Positions 28,192 through 37,036 are shown, counted from the first letter of the stretch. The stretch is DNA of 64,000 nt from Rhizobium sp. WYJ-E13 (GCF_018987265.1 NZ_CP076853.1:248001-312000); one strand, 5' to 3'. Program-made: numbers and translations. The notes: generated by a model from the letters alone, not told the origin.

Positions 28192-28341
28192 TTTCCTTAA
28201 CCATCTTGCTGTTTTCTAGGCCCATCGAAACGGCGAGTTAACCCTAACGAGAATGGTTAACAGGCATGATGCTGATCGCTGTGGGCCGGCCCAAATCCGG
28301 AATGTCCCTTCTTAACATCTGCCAAAAGGGGCAAGCAAACT
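28192..28341 (+). promoter_or_regulatory. flaB promoter-leader block with RBS hairpin
   Basis: The block shares ordered elements with the region before flaC: TTAACCAT, GGCGAGTTAACC, GGTTAACAGGCATGA, GCTGATCGC, CCGGAATGTCCCTT and AAGGGGCAA. TGTCCCTT (28303-28310) can pair over 8 bp, one G-U, with AAGGGGCA (28326-28333), which is the Shine-Dalgarno of flaB. The upstream TTAAC-containing part is the likely promoter or activator-binding zone. Confidence 0.6.
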
Positions 28342-29253
28342 ATGACGAGCATCAACACCAATAACGCTGCAATGGCAGCACTCCAGACGCTGCGTGGCAT
28401 CAACCAGGGCCTCAACAAGACCCAGGATCATGTGTCCTCCGGTTTCCGCATCGGCAAGGCTGCCGACAACGCTGCCTACTGGTCGATCGCAACGACCATG
28501 CGTTCGGACAACAAGGCTCTTTCGGCCGTTTCCGACGCTCTCGGCCTCGGCGCTGCCAAGGTTGACACTGCCTACACCGCCATGGACAGCGCCATCGACG
28601 TCGTCGGCGAAATCAAGGCCAAGCTCGTTGCCGCGACTGAAAACGGCGTCGACAAGGCGAAGGTCCAGGAAGAAATCGATCAGCTGCAGGACCAGCTGGT
28701 CAGCATCGCTCAGTCGGCTGCCTTTTCCGGTGAAAACTGGGTTGCTGGTGTCAACGGCACCACGAAGAGCGTTGTTTCTTCCTTCGTTCGCGACGGTTCG
28801 AACGGCGTTTCCGTCAAGATGACCGACTACGTCCTAAACAACACCTCGGTCGGCAACGTTATGTTCGGCATGAGTGGTGGCCAGGTCGAAACCTCCACGG
28901 GTATCCTTGGTACGTCCTACGGCGCGACCGGTTCGGTCTACGGCATGGACATCACCAACTTTACCCAGGGTCAGCTCGCAACGGCTCTGACGACCGTTGA
29001 AAACGCCCTGAAGGCGATGACCTCTGCCGGTGCAAAGCTTGGCTCGATCACCACCCGCATCCAGATGCAGGACGACTTCGTTTCCGCTTTGAGCGATTCG
29101 ATCGACTCCGGTATCGGCCGCCTCGTCGACGCCAACATGGAAGAAGAGTCCTCCAAGCTCTCTGCCCTGCAGACGCAGCAGCAGCTCGCGATCCAGTCGC
29201 TCTCGATCGCCAACTCCTCTTCGCAGAACATCCTGTCGCTCTTCCGCGGCTGA
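28342..29253 (+). CDS. flaB: Flagellin FlaB
   Basis: The 303 residues begin MTSINTNNAAMAALQTLRG and end NILSLFRG. D0/D1 regions match FlaA. Between about codons 45 and 120, and again from about 150 to 240, the DNA is almost identical to flaA, including synonymous positions. It is flanked by its own conserved leader and a strong terminator, so it is independently transcribed. Role: filament subunit, relative share unknown. Confidence 0.97.
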   Translation: MTSINTNNAAMAALQTLRGINQGLNKTQDHVSSGFRIGKAADNAAYWSIATTMRSDNKALSAVSDALGLGAAKVDTAYTAMDSAIDVVGEIKAKLVAATENGVDKAKVQEEIDQLQDQLVSIAQSAAFSGENWVAGVNGTTKSVVSSFVRDGSNGVSVKMTDYVLNNTSVGNVMFGMSGGQVETSTGILGTSYGATGSVYGMDITNFTQGQLATALTTVENALKAMTSAGAKLGSITTRIQMQDDFVSALSDSIDSGIGRLVDANMEEESSKLSALQTQQQLAIQSLSIANSSSQNILSLFRG

Positions 29254-29304
29254 TAGGATCGCCAAACATAACCCGTCGGGTAACCGGCGGGCCCATACAA
29301 ATCG

Positions 29305-29334
29305 AGCCGCGCTCCGATGGAGCGCGGCTTTTTT
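29305..29334 (+). terminator. Terminator after flaB
   Basis: GCCGCGCTCC (29306-29315), GAT loop, GGAGCGCGGC (29319-29328), then TTTTTT (29329-29334). A weaker hairpin (CCCGTCGG / CCGGCGGG) sits just upstream, near 29270-29291. Confidence 0.92.
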
Positions 29335-29339
29335 AATTT

Positions 29340-29505
29340 ACGTTAACGATTGATTAACCATATTGCTGTCATCTGCGTCTCAACGAGACGGCGAGTTAAC
29401 CAAATTTAAGAATGGGTTAACAGGCATGAAAGCTGATCGCCGTTCCCGGGCGCTATTCCGGAATGTCCCTTTTATTAACGCCTGCCAGCAAGGGGCAATC
29501 ATTTC
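29340..29505 (+). promoter_or_regulatory. flaC promoter-leader block with RBS hairpin
   Basis: Counterpart of the flaB block: TTAACCATATTGCTGT, GGCGAGTTAACC, GGTTAACAGGCATGA, GCTGATCGC, CCGGAATGTCCCTT. TGTCCCTT (29464-29471) pairs over 8 bp, one G-U, with AAGGGGCA (29490-29497), which holds the ribosome-binding site 8 bases before ATG 29506. Confidence 0.6.
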
Positions 29506-30414
29506 ATGACAAGCATTTTGACGAACGTCGCGGCTATGGCCGCCCTCCAGACCCTCCGCGGTATCAGCAACAATCTTCAGGATACTCAAGGTCGCGTATC
29601 TTCCGGCTATCGCGTTGAAAAGGCGGCAGATAACGCAGCCTATTGGTCGATCGCAACGACCATGCGTTCGGACAACAAGGCCCTCTCGGCCGTCTCCGAC
29701 GCCCTCGGCCTCGGTGCTGCAAAGGTCGACACGGCTTATACGGCCATGGATAACGCCATCGATGTCGTCAGCGAAATCAAGTCCAAGATCGTCGCCGCAA
29801 CTGAAAAGGGTGTCGACAAGACCAAGGTCCAGGAAGAAATCAGCCAGCTCCAGGCTCAGCTCATGAGCATCTCGCAGTCGGCTTCCTTCTCCGGTGAGAA
29901 CTGGGTCGCAGGTAACTCGACCAAGAGCGTCGTTTCCACCTTCGTCCGCGACGGCAACGGCAATGTCTCGGTCAAGACGACCGACTACGTCCTGAACGCG
30001 GCTTCCAACGGTAACGTCCTGTTCGGCATGACCACGACCGGCACCATCGATTCGAGCACCGGCATCATCGGCAGTTCCAACGGTACGATCGGCTCGATCT
30101 ACACCATGAACATCACCTCCTTTGGTCAGACGGAAATCGCTATGGCACTGACGGCAATCGAAGCGGGCCTGGAGGCGATGACGAAGGCAGCCTCTCAGCT
30201 TGGCTCCATCTCCAACCGCATCGAGCTGCAGGAGAACTTCGTGGCGGCTCTCGGCGACTCGATCGACTCGGGTGTCGGCCGTCTCGTCGACGCCGACATG
30301 GAAGAGGAATCGAGCAGGCTCACGGCACTACAGACGCAGCAGCAGCTGGCGATCCAGTCGCTCTCGATTGCAAACTCCAGCGCTCAGAACGTCCTCACGC
30401 TCTTCCGCAGCTAA
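29506..30414 (+). CDS. flaC: Flagellin FlaC
   Basis: The third flagellin, 302 residues, starts MTSILTNVAAMAALQTLRG and ends NVLTLFRS. D0/D1 regions are well conserved (AYWSIATTMRSDNKALSAVS, TALQTQQQLAIQSLSIANS). The central segment differs from FlaA/FlaB (TTTGTIDSSTGIIGSSNGT), and synonymous sites have diverged, so it escaped the homogenisation seen between flaA and flaB. The letter follows the usual order in Rhizobium; some S. meliloti-based schemes would call it flaD. Confidence 0.95.
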   Translation: MTSILTNVAAMAALQTLRGISNNLQDTQGRVSSGYRVEKAADNAAYWSIATTMRSDNKALSAVSDALGLGAAKVDTAYTAMDNAIDVVSEIKSKIVAATEKGVDKTKVQEEISQLQAQLMSISQSASFSGENWVAGNSTKSVVSTFVRDGNGNVSVKTTDYVLNAASNGNVLFGMTTTGTIDSSTGIIGSSNGTIGSIYTMNITSFGQTEIAMALTAIEAGLEAMTKAASQLGSISNRIELQENFVAALGDSIDSGVGRLVDADMEEESSRLTALQTQQQLAIQSLSIANSSAQNVLTLFRS

Positions 30415-30467
30415 GCCGGCTGTTGAAGCTGGACCAAACCTTGTGCCGCCAATTTGCGGCAGCCTGG

Positions 30468-30498
30468 AAACCGCGTCGTTTCGGCGCGGTTTTCCTTT
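30468..30498 (+). terminator. Terminator after flaC
   Basis: AAACCGCG (30468-30475) pairs with CGCGGTTT (30485-30492) across TCGTTTCGG, followed by a T-rich tail. An additional small stem GCCGC/GCGGC lies at 30445-30460. Confidence 0.82.
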
Positions 30499-30698
30499 TA
30501 TTTCAATCATTTGCAAGGCCACCGGTGGCGTTGTCTTAATCCCTGTTTCCGCTCTTGCGAAACTGGTTGATATCAGGTTAACGTTACCGCGAGTTGATTT
30601 GTTTTGCGACGCACCGGTGTGGGGGACCCGCCGGAGGCATGAAGCCAGTTCAGTCGCTGCCGGTAAAAACCGGCCTGCCCCTTCATCTTTCCGAGACC

Positions 30699-31658
30699 AT
30701 GTCGATGACCGTCAAGATTACCAACGCGGCCGCGGTGAGTGCGCTGGCAGTGCTGCGCAGCATCACTAAAGAATCAACCGACGTACAGCAGCAGATTTCG
30801 ACGGCGAAGCGGGTCGCGACTGCGGCCGACGATGCGACCTATTGGTCGATCGCGAGCGTCATGCGTGCCGACAGCACCAATCTCGGCACCATCGGCGATG
30901 CTCTTGGCCTCGGCGCCGCAAAGGTCGATTCGACCTATACGGCGATGAATTCCGCCATCGATCTCCTCGGCGATCTCAGAGCCAAGCTGGTCGCGGCGCG
31001 TGAGCCCGGCGCCGACAAGGACAAGATCAATGCGGAAATCACGGAGTACAAGAACCAGCTGCAGACGATGGTCGAAGGAACGGCATTCGCCGGCGAAAAC
31101 TGGCTGTTGAACGGCGAGCCCGCGGCACCCCCGCAGTGGAAGATCATCGGCAGCTTCGTGCGCGCCCCGACAGGCGAGTATCAGGCGCAGACCATCGACT
31201 TTCCGTCGTCCCAGACCATTCTGATAGACAGGAACAATGCCAATGGCGGCCTGTTCACCAAGGAGATCAACGGCAATGCCGATGGCACGCCCGTCCGCAA
31301 TTATTACCTGCTGAACGTAAACTCCGCGACGCCGGCGACCGGCACGGAAATCTCCATCAGCAAGTCGACCACCGACTCGCAGCTTACGGATATGCTGACG
31401 GCAACGGACGCCATACTCAAGCAGCTTACGAATTCGGCAGCAGGGATTGGTATCATGAAGGCCCGTATCGACGATCAGATCGACTATACCGCAGACCTGT
31501 CCGACGCTGTCGACAAGAGCGTCGGTGCCCTCGTCGACACTGATATGGACGAGGCCTCGACCCGCCAGAAGGCTATCGAAACGCAGAAGCAGATGGCCGT
31601 TGAAGCGATCTCCATCCTCAATACATCCGCCAGTAAAATTCTCATCCTGCTCGAATAA
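30699..31658 (+). CDS. flaD: Divergent fourth flagellin
   Basis: From ATG 30699 the product has 319 residues. D0/D1 are recognisable but drifted: DDATYWSIASVMRADSTNLG, IGDALGLGAAKVDSTYTAMN and the C-terminal STRQKAIETQKQMAVEAIS. The last residues are ILILLE instead of ILSLFR. The central domain differs (EPAAPPQWKIIGSFVRAPTG). The start is uncertain: ATG 30705 aligns with the other flagellins, and an upstream frame runs to 30639. A GCCGGT-AAAA-ACCGGC hairpin (30659-30674) lies just before the chosen start. It lacks the leader switch of flaA, flaB and flaC. Probably a minor or specialised subunit. Confidence 0.88.
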   Translation: MSMTVKITNAAAVSALAVLRSITKESTDVQQQISTAKRVATAADDATYWSIASVMRADSTNLGTIGDALGLGAAKVDSTYTAMNSAIDLLGDLRAKLVAAREPGADKDKINAEITEYKNQLQTMVEGTAFAGENWLLNGEPAAPPQWKIIGSFVRAPTGEYQAQTIDFPSSQTILIDRNNANGGLFTKEINGNADGTPVRNYYLLNVNSATPATGTEISISKSTTDSQLTDMLTATDAILKQLTNSAAGIGIMKARIDDQIDYTADLSDAVDKSVGALVDTDMDEASTRQKAIETQKQMAVEAISILNTSASKILILLE

Positions 31659-31853
31659 TGATCGGCGCGAGGGCGGCACCATTCATCCTCGCGCAAGTTT
31701 GGGTTTCTAGTTTCCGGCATGAAGGCAGCGTCCGAATCCATGCCGGCGACAGGCCCTGAGCCTCTCCCGAACCGGAACGGCATGCCGGCAGGACGATGGT
31801 CATTTTTCAAGCGGGGGCATGCCGCGTGCTTCCCGAATACTGGACGGTTTTTT

Positions 31854-32492
31854 ATGAGCATTATGCTTTCCCGGTATTTGAAGGATTTCGGTGAGCCGAG
31901 TCCCTCGGCGCCGATCATCGATGTAGATGATTTCGCAGCCGAAACCGCCTCCGCATTTGCGGAGCTGCCGCAGGAGCCTGAAATCGATGTCGAGGCGGCG
32001 CGGCGCGAGGCCTATTCCGAAGGCTTCGCGGCGGCAACCATGGAACTGACCGAAAAATACGAAGGCGAAGCCCAGGCTGCCGCCGAAGCGCATGCCCGTG
32101 AGATCGAGGAGCTGAAACTCCGCTACGAGATCGAAGCGGCTGCGGTCATTGCTTCCCGTATCCGCGACATGGCCGAAGAGATCGCCACGGTCGTCAGCGA
32201 AGTGACTGCGACGGCCATCGCACCCATCATGACCGAAGCGCTCTCGAAAAAAGCAGCCGAAAATCTCGCCGTCCTGCTGCGCGAGGCAATTCTCGACGGC
32301 GCTGCGGCCCCAATCACCGTGCGTGGTCCGGCCAAGCTTTTCGGTATTCTCAAGGATGAACTCGGAGAGCACGCCGCATTGGTCCGCCATCATGAGGCTG
32401 ATGACGTCGACCTTGCTGCCGAGATTGGCGAAACTGTACTCGTGACCCGTATTTCCGCCTGGGCGGCTAGCTTGAAGAAAGTTTCCGAATGA
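31854..32492 (+). CDS. FliH-like coiled-coil protein, candidate FliI regulator
   Basis: ATG 31854 gives 212 residues. After a short N-terminal region there is [18 protein letters not shown], close to the start of the FliH coiled coil, then a long E/A/R-rich helix to about residue 125. The C-terminal domain ([19 protein letters not shown], then [18 protein letters not shown]) follows the FliH / V-ATPase E-subunit pattern. fliH is otherwise missing from the cluster although fliI is present. It overlaps motB by 4 bp. The assignment is by architecture, not by clear sequence identity. Confidence 0.6.
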   Translation: MSIMLSRYLKDFGEPSPSAPIIDVDDFAAETASAFAELPQEPEIDVEAARREAYSEGFAAATMELTEKYEGEAQAAAEAHAREIEELKLRYEIEAAAVIASRIRDMAEEIATVVSEVTATAIAPIMTEALSKKAAENLAVLLREAILDGAAAPITVRGPAKLFGILKDELGEHAALVRHHEADDVDLAAEIGETVLVTRISAWAASLKKVSE

Positions 32493-33781
32493 GCGACGGC
32501 GAGAACCATCACCACGGTAAGAACGAGATCATCATCGTCAAGAAACATGGCGGTGGAGATCACGATGGCGCCCATGGCGGTGCATGGAAAATTGCCTATG
32601 CCGACTTCATGACGGCAATGATGGCCTTCTTCCTCGTCATGTGGCTCGTCAACGCCGCCAACGAGGAAACCAAGGCCTCGATCGCGACCTATTTCAACCC
32701 GATCAAACTGTCAGATGAAAAGCCGACCGAGAAGGGCTTGAAGAAGCCTGTCGATCAGGCCGAGGGCGAGCAGAATCAGGAAAAATCGAAGAACAAGGAA
32801 GAGAACCCGAACCAGGGCAAGTCTGCAGCCGATGGCGAAGACCAGACCTCGACCTCCGGCGACAAGACCAATTATTCGGAAGCCGATTTCTTCGAAAACC
32901 CCTATTCGGTTCTCGCTGAGATTGCCCAGGAAGTCGGCCAGCAGGCGAATGTCAGCGCCAAGGGTGATGGCGGAGCGGCGGATTCAGGCCCGGCGACCGG
33001 CGCCGATGGCGGCGAAGCCTATCGCGACCCCTTCGATCCGGATTTTTGGACCAAGCAGGTCGAGGTTACAACCGCCGGCAAGCCGCAGCAGCCTTCGACG
33101 CTCGATTCGCAGACCGAGCCGAATGAGCTCGCCAACGCCGAAAATAGCCAGCCCTCCACTCTGCTGAGCAAGGACCCCAATAGCGCTGCCGTCGCCGCCT
33201 CGGCAGAAAAGCAGGCCGACAAGAAACAGGACAAGACCAAAGACAAGCAGGCGGACAAGACCAGGGACGCCGACAAGGCCGAAGATAAAGAGGAAGAGGC
33301 CAAGCAGGCCGAAGAAAAGCAGCAAGCCAAGGAATTGCAGCAGGAGATTGCCCAGCAGATCGCGGGTGTCGCCGGCAAGCTCGCTGAAGGCCTGACGGTC
33401 ACGGCGTCCGAAGGCGGCCTGTTGGTGAGCATCTCCGACCAGAACGACGACTCCATGTTCAACATCGGCTCTGCGGTGCCGCGGCAGGAAATGGTCCTCG
33501 CGATGCAGAAGATCGGTGCGATCCTGAAGCAGAGGGGAGGGGCTGTCGCCATCCGCGGCCATACGGACGGCCGGCAGTTCAAGGGCGATCTCAACGAGAA
33601 CTGGCGTCTTTCGATGGATCGTGCCCAGAGCGCCTACTACATGCTTGTTCGCGGCGGCCTTGACGAGAAGCGTATTTCCCAGGTCTCCGGCTTCGCCGAC
33701 CGTCGTCTGAAGCTGCCCGAGGCCCCCTACGACGCGTCAAACCGCCGGATCGAGATTCTCGTGCAGGCAGATCAAGGATAG
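32489..33781 (+). CDS. motB: Stator proton-channel subunit MotB
   Basis: MotB anchors the stator to peptidoglycan and carries the proton-binding Asp, here Asp39 in [16 protein letters not shown], within the single membrane helix (about 37-57). The C-terminal OmpA-like domain shows [13 protein letters not shown] and the [14 protein letters not shown] helix. Between them is a linker of more than 200 residues rich in K, E, D, Q and A with DK-type repeats, so the protein is 430 residues against about 308 in E. coli. MotC is known to interact with MotB in rhizobia. Confidence 0.96.
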   Translation: MSDGENHHHGKNEIIIVKKHGGGDHDGAHGGAWKIAYADFMTAMMAFFLVMWLVNAANEETKASIATYFNPIKLSDEKPTEKGLKKPVDQAEGEQNQEKSKNKEENPNQGKSAADGEDQTSTSGDKTNYSEADFFENPYSVLAEIAQEVGQQANVSAKGDGGAADSGPATGADGGEAYRDPFDPDFWTKQVEVTTAGKPQQPSTLDSQTEPNELANAENSQPSTLLSKDPNSAAVAASAEKQADKKQDKTKDKQADKTRDADKAEDKEEEAKQAEEKQQAKELQQEIAQQIAGVAGKLAEGLTVTASEGGLLVSISDQNDDSMFNIGSAVPRQEMVLAMQKIGAILKQRGGAVAIRGHTDGRQFKGDLNENWRLSMDRAQSAYYMLVRGGLDEKRISQVSGFADRRLKLPEAPYDASNRRIEILVQADQG

Positions 33782-33785
33782 TCGC

Positions 33786-35084
33786 ATGACGCGCAGGCAG
33801 CATCGCTATTTCAGATATGCGGTCTTCGGTCTGGCGATGATGTCGCCCGCCGTCGGTCGTGCCGCGGATGCGGAAGATCTCGCGCCATACAAGATGCTGC
33901 GGTCCCTGCAGTTCGTTCAGGACTCGGTTGTAACAGGCGATCACTCCGCCGGTGAAATGCAGCGCTTCATGCTTGGCAAGATCGATCAGCGCCTGCGAAC
34001 CGTCGATCCGTCCGTCTACGATGACGACCGCAATGTCGATGCGGCATTGATCTACGTGATGAGCGGCGGTAATCCGCAGACGCTGGAATATCTCGTTTCT
34101 CATGACATCAACGGTTACTTCGACAATCGCGTCACCGACGTGTTGCGGAAATATCTGAGCGGCAAGGGCCTGCTCGTCTCCAGGACGCTGGAAGAAACCG
34201 CCAAGGAATATGACGGCAAGAAGATCGGCCCCTATCTGGCGCTGATCGGTGGCAACGTGCTGATCGCCACAAAGCCAGCCGACGCCCTAACCATGTATGA
34301 CAGGGCGCGGCTCAATGCGCCCGGCACCATCGTGGAAGAGGCAGCACTTCGCCGCTCGCTTGCCATCTGCGTGGAAATCGGAGATGTCGACAAGGGGCTT
34401 GCCTATTCGCAGCGCTATGTCCGACGCTTTCTTCATTCGCCCTATGCCAGCCAGTTTGCTGATCTCTTCGTGAAGCTGATCGTCAGCCACGACCATGATG
34501 TCAATCCGCAGACGGTTGTCGATATTCTGTCCTTCATGGATGCGCCGCGCCAGCGCGAGGTCTATCTGCGTGTCGCGCGCGCTGCCGCGATTGCCGGAAA
34601 GCCCGATCTCGCCCGTATGGCCGCCCAGCGCGTTCAGTCGCTGGGCGAGGGGACGGACAATCCTTTCGGACCGCTCGCCGATTTCTACAACGGTATGGCG
34701 AACGTTCCTACCGACGACATCGATCAGGCTGCCAAATATATCGCCAACATCTCCGGGGCGTCGCTCTCGCCACAGGACCAGGCGCTGCAGGCTGCTGCAA
34801 GATCCGTTGCCGAGCAGATATTGCGGGCTCCGGATCCGGCAAGCCTGACACAAGGCTCCACCCCTAATAGTACTAATCAAGAAATCACTTCTGAACAGGC
34901 TGCAGCCGCCACGGCTGCGCAACCGGAAAGAGCGCAGGCCGCTGCTCCGGAACCTGTTGTCGAAGGCACGGCTTCTGCTGGCTCGGGAGGCCAGGATGTC
35001 GATCCTTCATTCACCTCGTTCGTGACGACCAATCGATCCAAGCTCGACGAAATCGACGGTCTCCTGGCCCAAGAAGGCAAGTAA
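33786..35084 (+). CDS. motC: Periplasmic motor protein MotC
   Basis: MotC is specific to rhizobia and relatives; in S. meliloti it is needed for MotB function and for rotation. The 432 residues have a signal peptide (cleavage near residue 26, GRA/AD). A largely helical body has repeat-like segments (AALRRSLAICVEIGDVDKGL) and a Pro/Ala/Gln-rich C-terminal region from about 355 to 400. It starts 4 bp after motB and ends 1 bp before fliK. Confidence 0.93.
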   Translation: MTRRQHRYFRYAVFGLAMMSPAVGRAADAEDLAPYKMLRSLQFVQDSVVTGDHSAGEMQRFMLGKIDQRLRTVDPSVYDDDRNVDAALIYVMSGGNPQTLEYLVSHDINGYFDNRVTDVLRKYLSGKGLLVSRTLEETAKEYDGKKIGPYLALIGGNVLIATKPADALTMYDRARLNAPGTIVEEAALRRSLAICVEIGDVDKGLAYSQRYVRRFLHSPYASQFADLFVKLIVSHDHDVNPQTVVDILSFMDAPRQREVYLRVARAAAIAGKPDLARMAAQRVQSLGEGTDNPFGPLADFYNGMANVPTDDIDQAAKYIANISGASLSPQDQALQAAARSVAEQILRAPDPASLTQGSTPNSTNQEITSEQAAAATAAQPERAQAAAPEPVVEGTASAGSGGQDVDPSFTSFVTTNRSKLDEIDGLLAQEGK

Positions 35085-35085
35085 G

Positions 35086-36531
35086 ATGATGATGGATATC
35101 AGCGTCTCGGGCGGAGCGCCCGGCACGGGTGCGTCTGCGTCCGTAGGAACCGGTAGGCAGGCCGGCAAGGGCGAGGTTGCCGATCGGAACGGTGGCTTCT
35201 CCGATGTCCTCTCCAAGGCCGGCAATGCCGATCAGGATGCAGATACCGTTGATACGTCCGACCCGCAGGCCGCTGACGAGACCGCCGCGCACAACCTGCG
35301 CGGCCGCAATCCGAAGCCGCTGATCGATCTGAACGACGCCTCGCTCAAGGGACAGGTAGACGTCCAGCCCGAAATTGTCGCAGACGCCGGCAAGATGCCT
35401 GTGAAGTCCGAAAAGGACCAGGGTAAGAACAATGCTGTCTTTGGGTTGGGCAAGCCGCGCGCCAAGGAGCAGGCAGCCGAGACCGTCGCGCAAACGGTGG
35501 TCAAGCCCGCCAAGCACACCAAGACTGATGAGCTTGATGGCGATACCGATATCGATGCAGGTGCGGCTAGCGAAGCCGGCGACGGCAATATTACCGATGT
35601 CCTCGGCCTTTTGAAGCAGGAGCCCGGTAATGCCGCGGCTGTCCTCCAGGCTTCCGCTCACCATGCCGTCGCGAAGGCGGACAACGCTGCGGCCGGCAAG
35701 AAAGACGCCAAGGCCGAAAGTGTAAACGGTGCCAAGGCTGATGCGCATGTGTCGGACGCATTGGCAGCCGTTGCCTCGCATGGCAATGACGTGCATGTGT
35801 CGGGAACGGAGAATGCTGAAGGTGTCGACGGGAAAACGTTCAGGATCAGCCGCGCCGATGGCCGTGGCCAGACGATGGACATGCAGATCGGCGCTGAACA
35901 GCCGGGCTCCGAGAAATCGACAAAGACGAGCGTTGAAAATGTTTCCGTTCTCGAATCTCGCCGCTATCTCGGCCTGGTACAGAATCCGAATTCCGCAACC
36001 GTGACAGCGGCACTTTCGGGCGACAGCGAATGGGCGCACGCCATGCAGCCGAGTTCTGCCCTGTCGAACGCCGCCGAATGGACGAGCACCGGCAAGGTGG
36101 TGAACACCCTCAAGATCCAGATGAGCCCGATCGATCTCGGCCTCGTCACGGCCACGATGCGTCTGTCAGGCGATACGCTGAACGTCGACCTCAAGGTCGA
36201 AACCGGCCAGGCTTACCGCCAACTCAAGGAAGATCACGGCAAGATTCTCGAGGCGCTGCGCAGCCAGGGCTACGCGGTCGATAACGTGACCATCAGCATG
36301 GCCCCCGTCGAGCGAACAGATGCCGGTAATCAGGCAAACAGCCAGGGACAGGCTTCCCAGCAGCAATCGCTTGCCCAGCAGGGGCAGGGCCAAGGCGGCG
36401 AGGCGCGCGAGCGCCAGAACCAGACAGCACAGCAGACGGATGGAGGCTTCAATGGTGTGGGCGGGAACGGTGTTGAGAACGCTTCTGCTGTCGATGCTGG
36501 CAGCAGCCGCTCTGGCAGCGTCTACCTCTAG
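35086..36531 (+). CDS. fliK: Hook-length control protein FliK (formerly MotD)
   Basis: This gene was called motD and later reassigned as the hook-length regulator in S. meliloti. The 481 residues have a long low-complexity Ala/Asp/Lys-rich N-terminal part. The C-terminal FliK-type domain is at about 330-410 (TLKIQMSPIDLGLVTATMRL, QAYRQLKEDHGKILEALRSQ), and a Gln-rich tail ends the protein. Start codons at 35086, 35089 or 35092 are all possible. The 3' end overlaps the transglycosylase gene by 80 bp. Confidence 0.92.
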   Translation: MMMDISVSGGAPGTGASASVGTGRQAGKGEVADRNGGFSDVLSKAGNADQDADTVDTSDPQAADETAAHNLRGRNPKPLIDLNDASLKGQVDVQPEIVADAGKMPVKSEKDQGKNNAVFGLGKPRAKEQAAETVAQTVVKPAKHTKTDELDGDTDIDAGAASEAGDGNITDVLGLLKQEPGNAAAVLQASAHHAVAKADNAAAGKKDAKAESVNGAKADAHVSDALAAVASHGNDVHVSGTENAEGVDGKTFRISRADGRGQTMDMQIGAEQPGSEKSTKTSVENVSVLESRRYLGLVQNPNSATVTAALSGDSEWAHAMQPSSALSNAAEWTSTGKVVNTLKIQMSPIDLGLVTATMRLSGDTLNVDLKVETGQAYRQLKEDHGKILEALRSQGYAVDNVTISMAPVERTDAGNQANSQGQASQQQSLAQQGQGQGGEARERQNQTAQQTDGGFNGVGGNGVENASAVDAGSSRSGSVYL

Positions 36532-37036
36532 CGTATCGGCCTCCACAGGCGCCTGTGAGCGTGAAATTCAGTCTGCAGCGGCCAAATACGGGATTCCCGA
36601 GGGAATTCTCTATTCGGTCGGATTGACGGAAACCGGGCGCAAGGGATCGCTCTATCCCTATGCCATGAACGTGGAAGGGAAGGCTCTGTTTCCATCCTCC
36701 GAGCAGGCCGCGCTGCGGCAGTTCGACACCGCCAGCAGAGGCGGCGCGAAGCTCATCGATATCGGATGTATGCAGATCAATCACTATTTTCACGGCGAAA
36801 ACTTCAGTTCCGTGGAGGAAATGTTCGATCCTCATCGCAACGTGGAATATGCCGCAAAGTTCTTGCGCAACCTTCACGACCGCCATGAGACATGGACGAT
36901 GGCGGTAGCAAGGTACCACGCAGGACCGAACAACAATCCGGCGCAGAAGCAGTATGTCTGCCGCGTCATCGCAAATCTGGTTGCCACCGGCTACGGCAAG
37001 TGGACTCCCAATGCGAGCAATTTCTGCGAAAATTAA
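36452..37036 (+). CDS. Periplasmic lytic transglycosylase of the flagellar cluster
   Basis: ATG 36452 follows GGAGG by 5 bases, inside the end of fliK, and gives 194 residues. The signal peptide is clear (TVLRTLLLSMLAAAALAAS). The SLT/lysozyme-like domain has the catalytic Glu in ILYSVGLTETGRKGS, GCMQINHYFHGENF and a VARYHAGPNNNPAQ segment. It probably opens peptidoglycan for the rod. The cluster's FlgJ-like gene has no muramidase domain, so this enzyme may supply the activity. Equivalent gene in S. meliloti lies in the same place. Confidence 0.9.
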   Translation: MVWAGTVLRTLLLSMLAAAALAASTSSVSASTGACEREIQSAAAKYGIPEGILYSVGLTETGRKGSLYPYAMNVEGKALFPSSEQAALRQFDTASRGGAKLIDIGCMQINHYFHGENFSSVEEMFDPHRNVEYAAKFLRNLHDRHETWTMAVARYHAGPNNNPAQKQYVCRVIANLVATGYGKWTPNASNFCEN

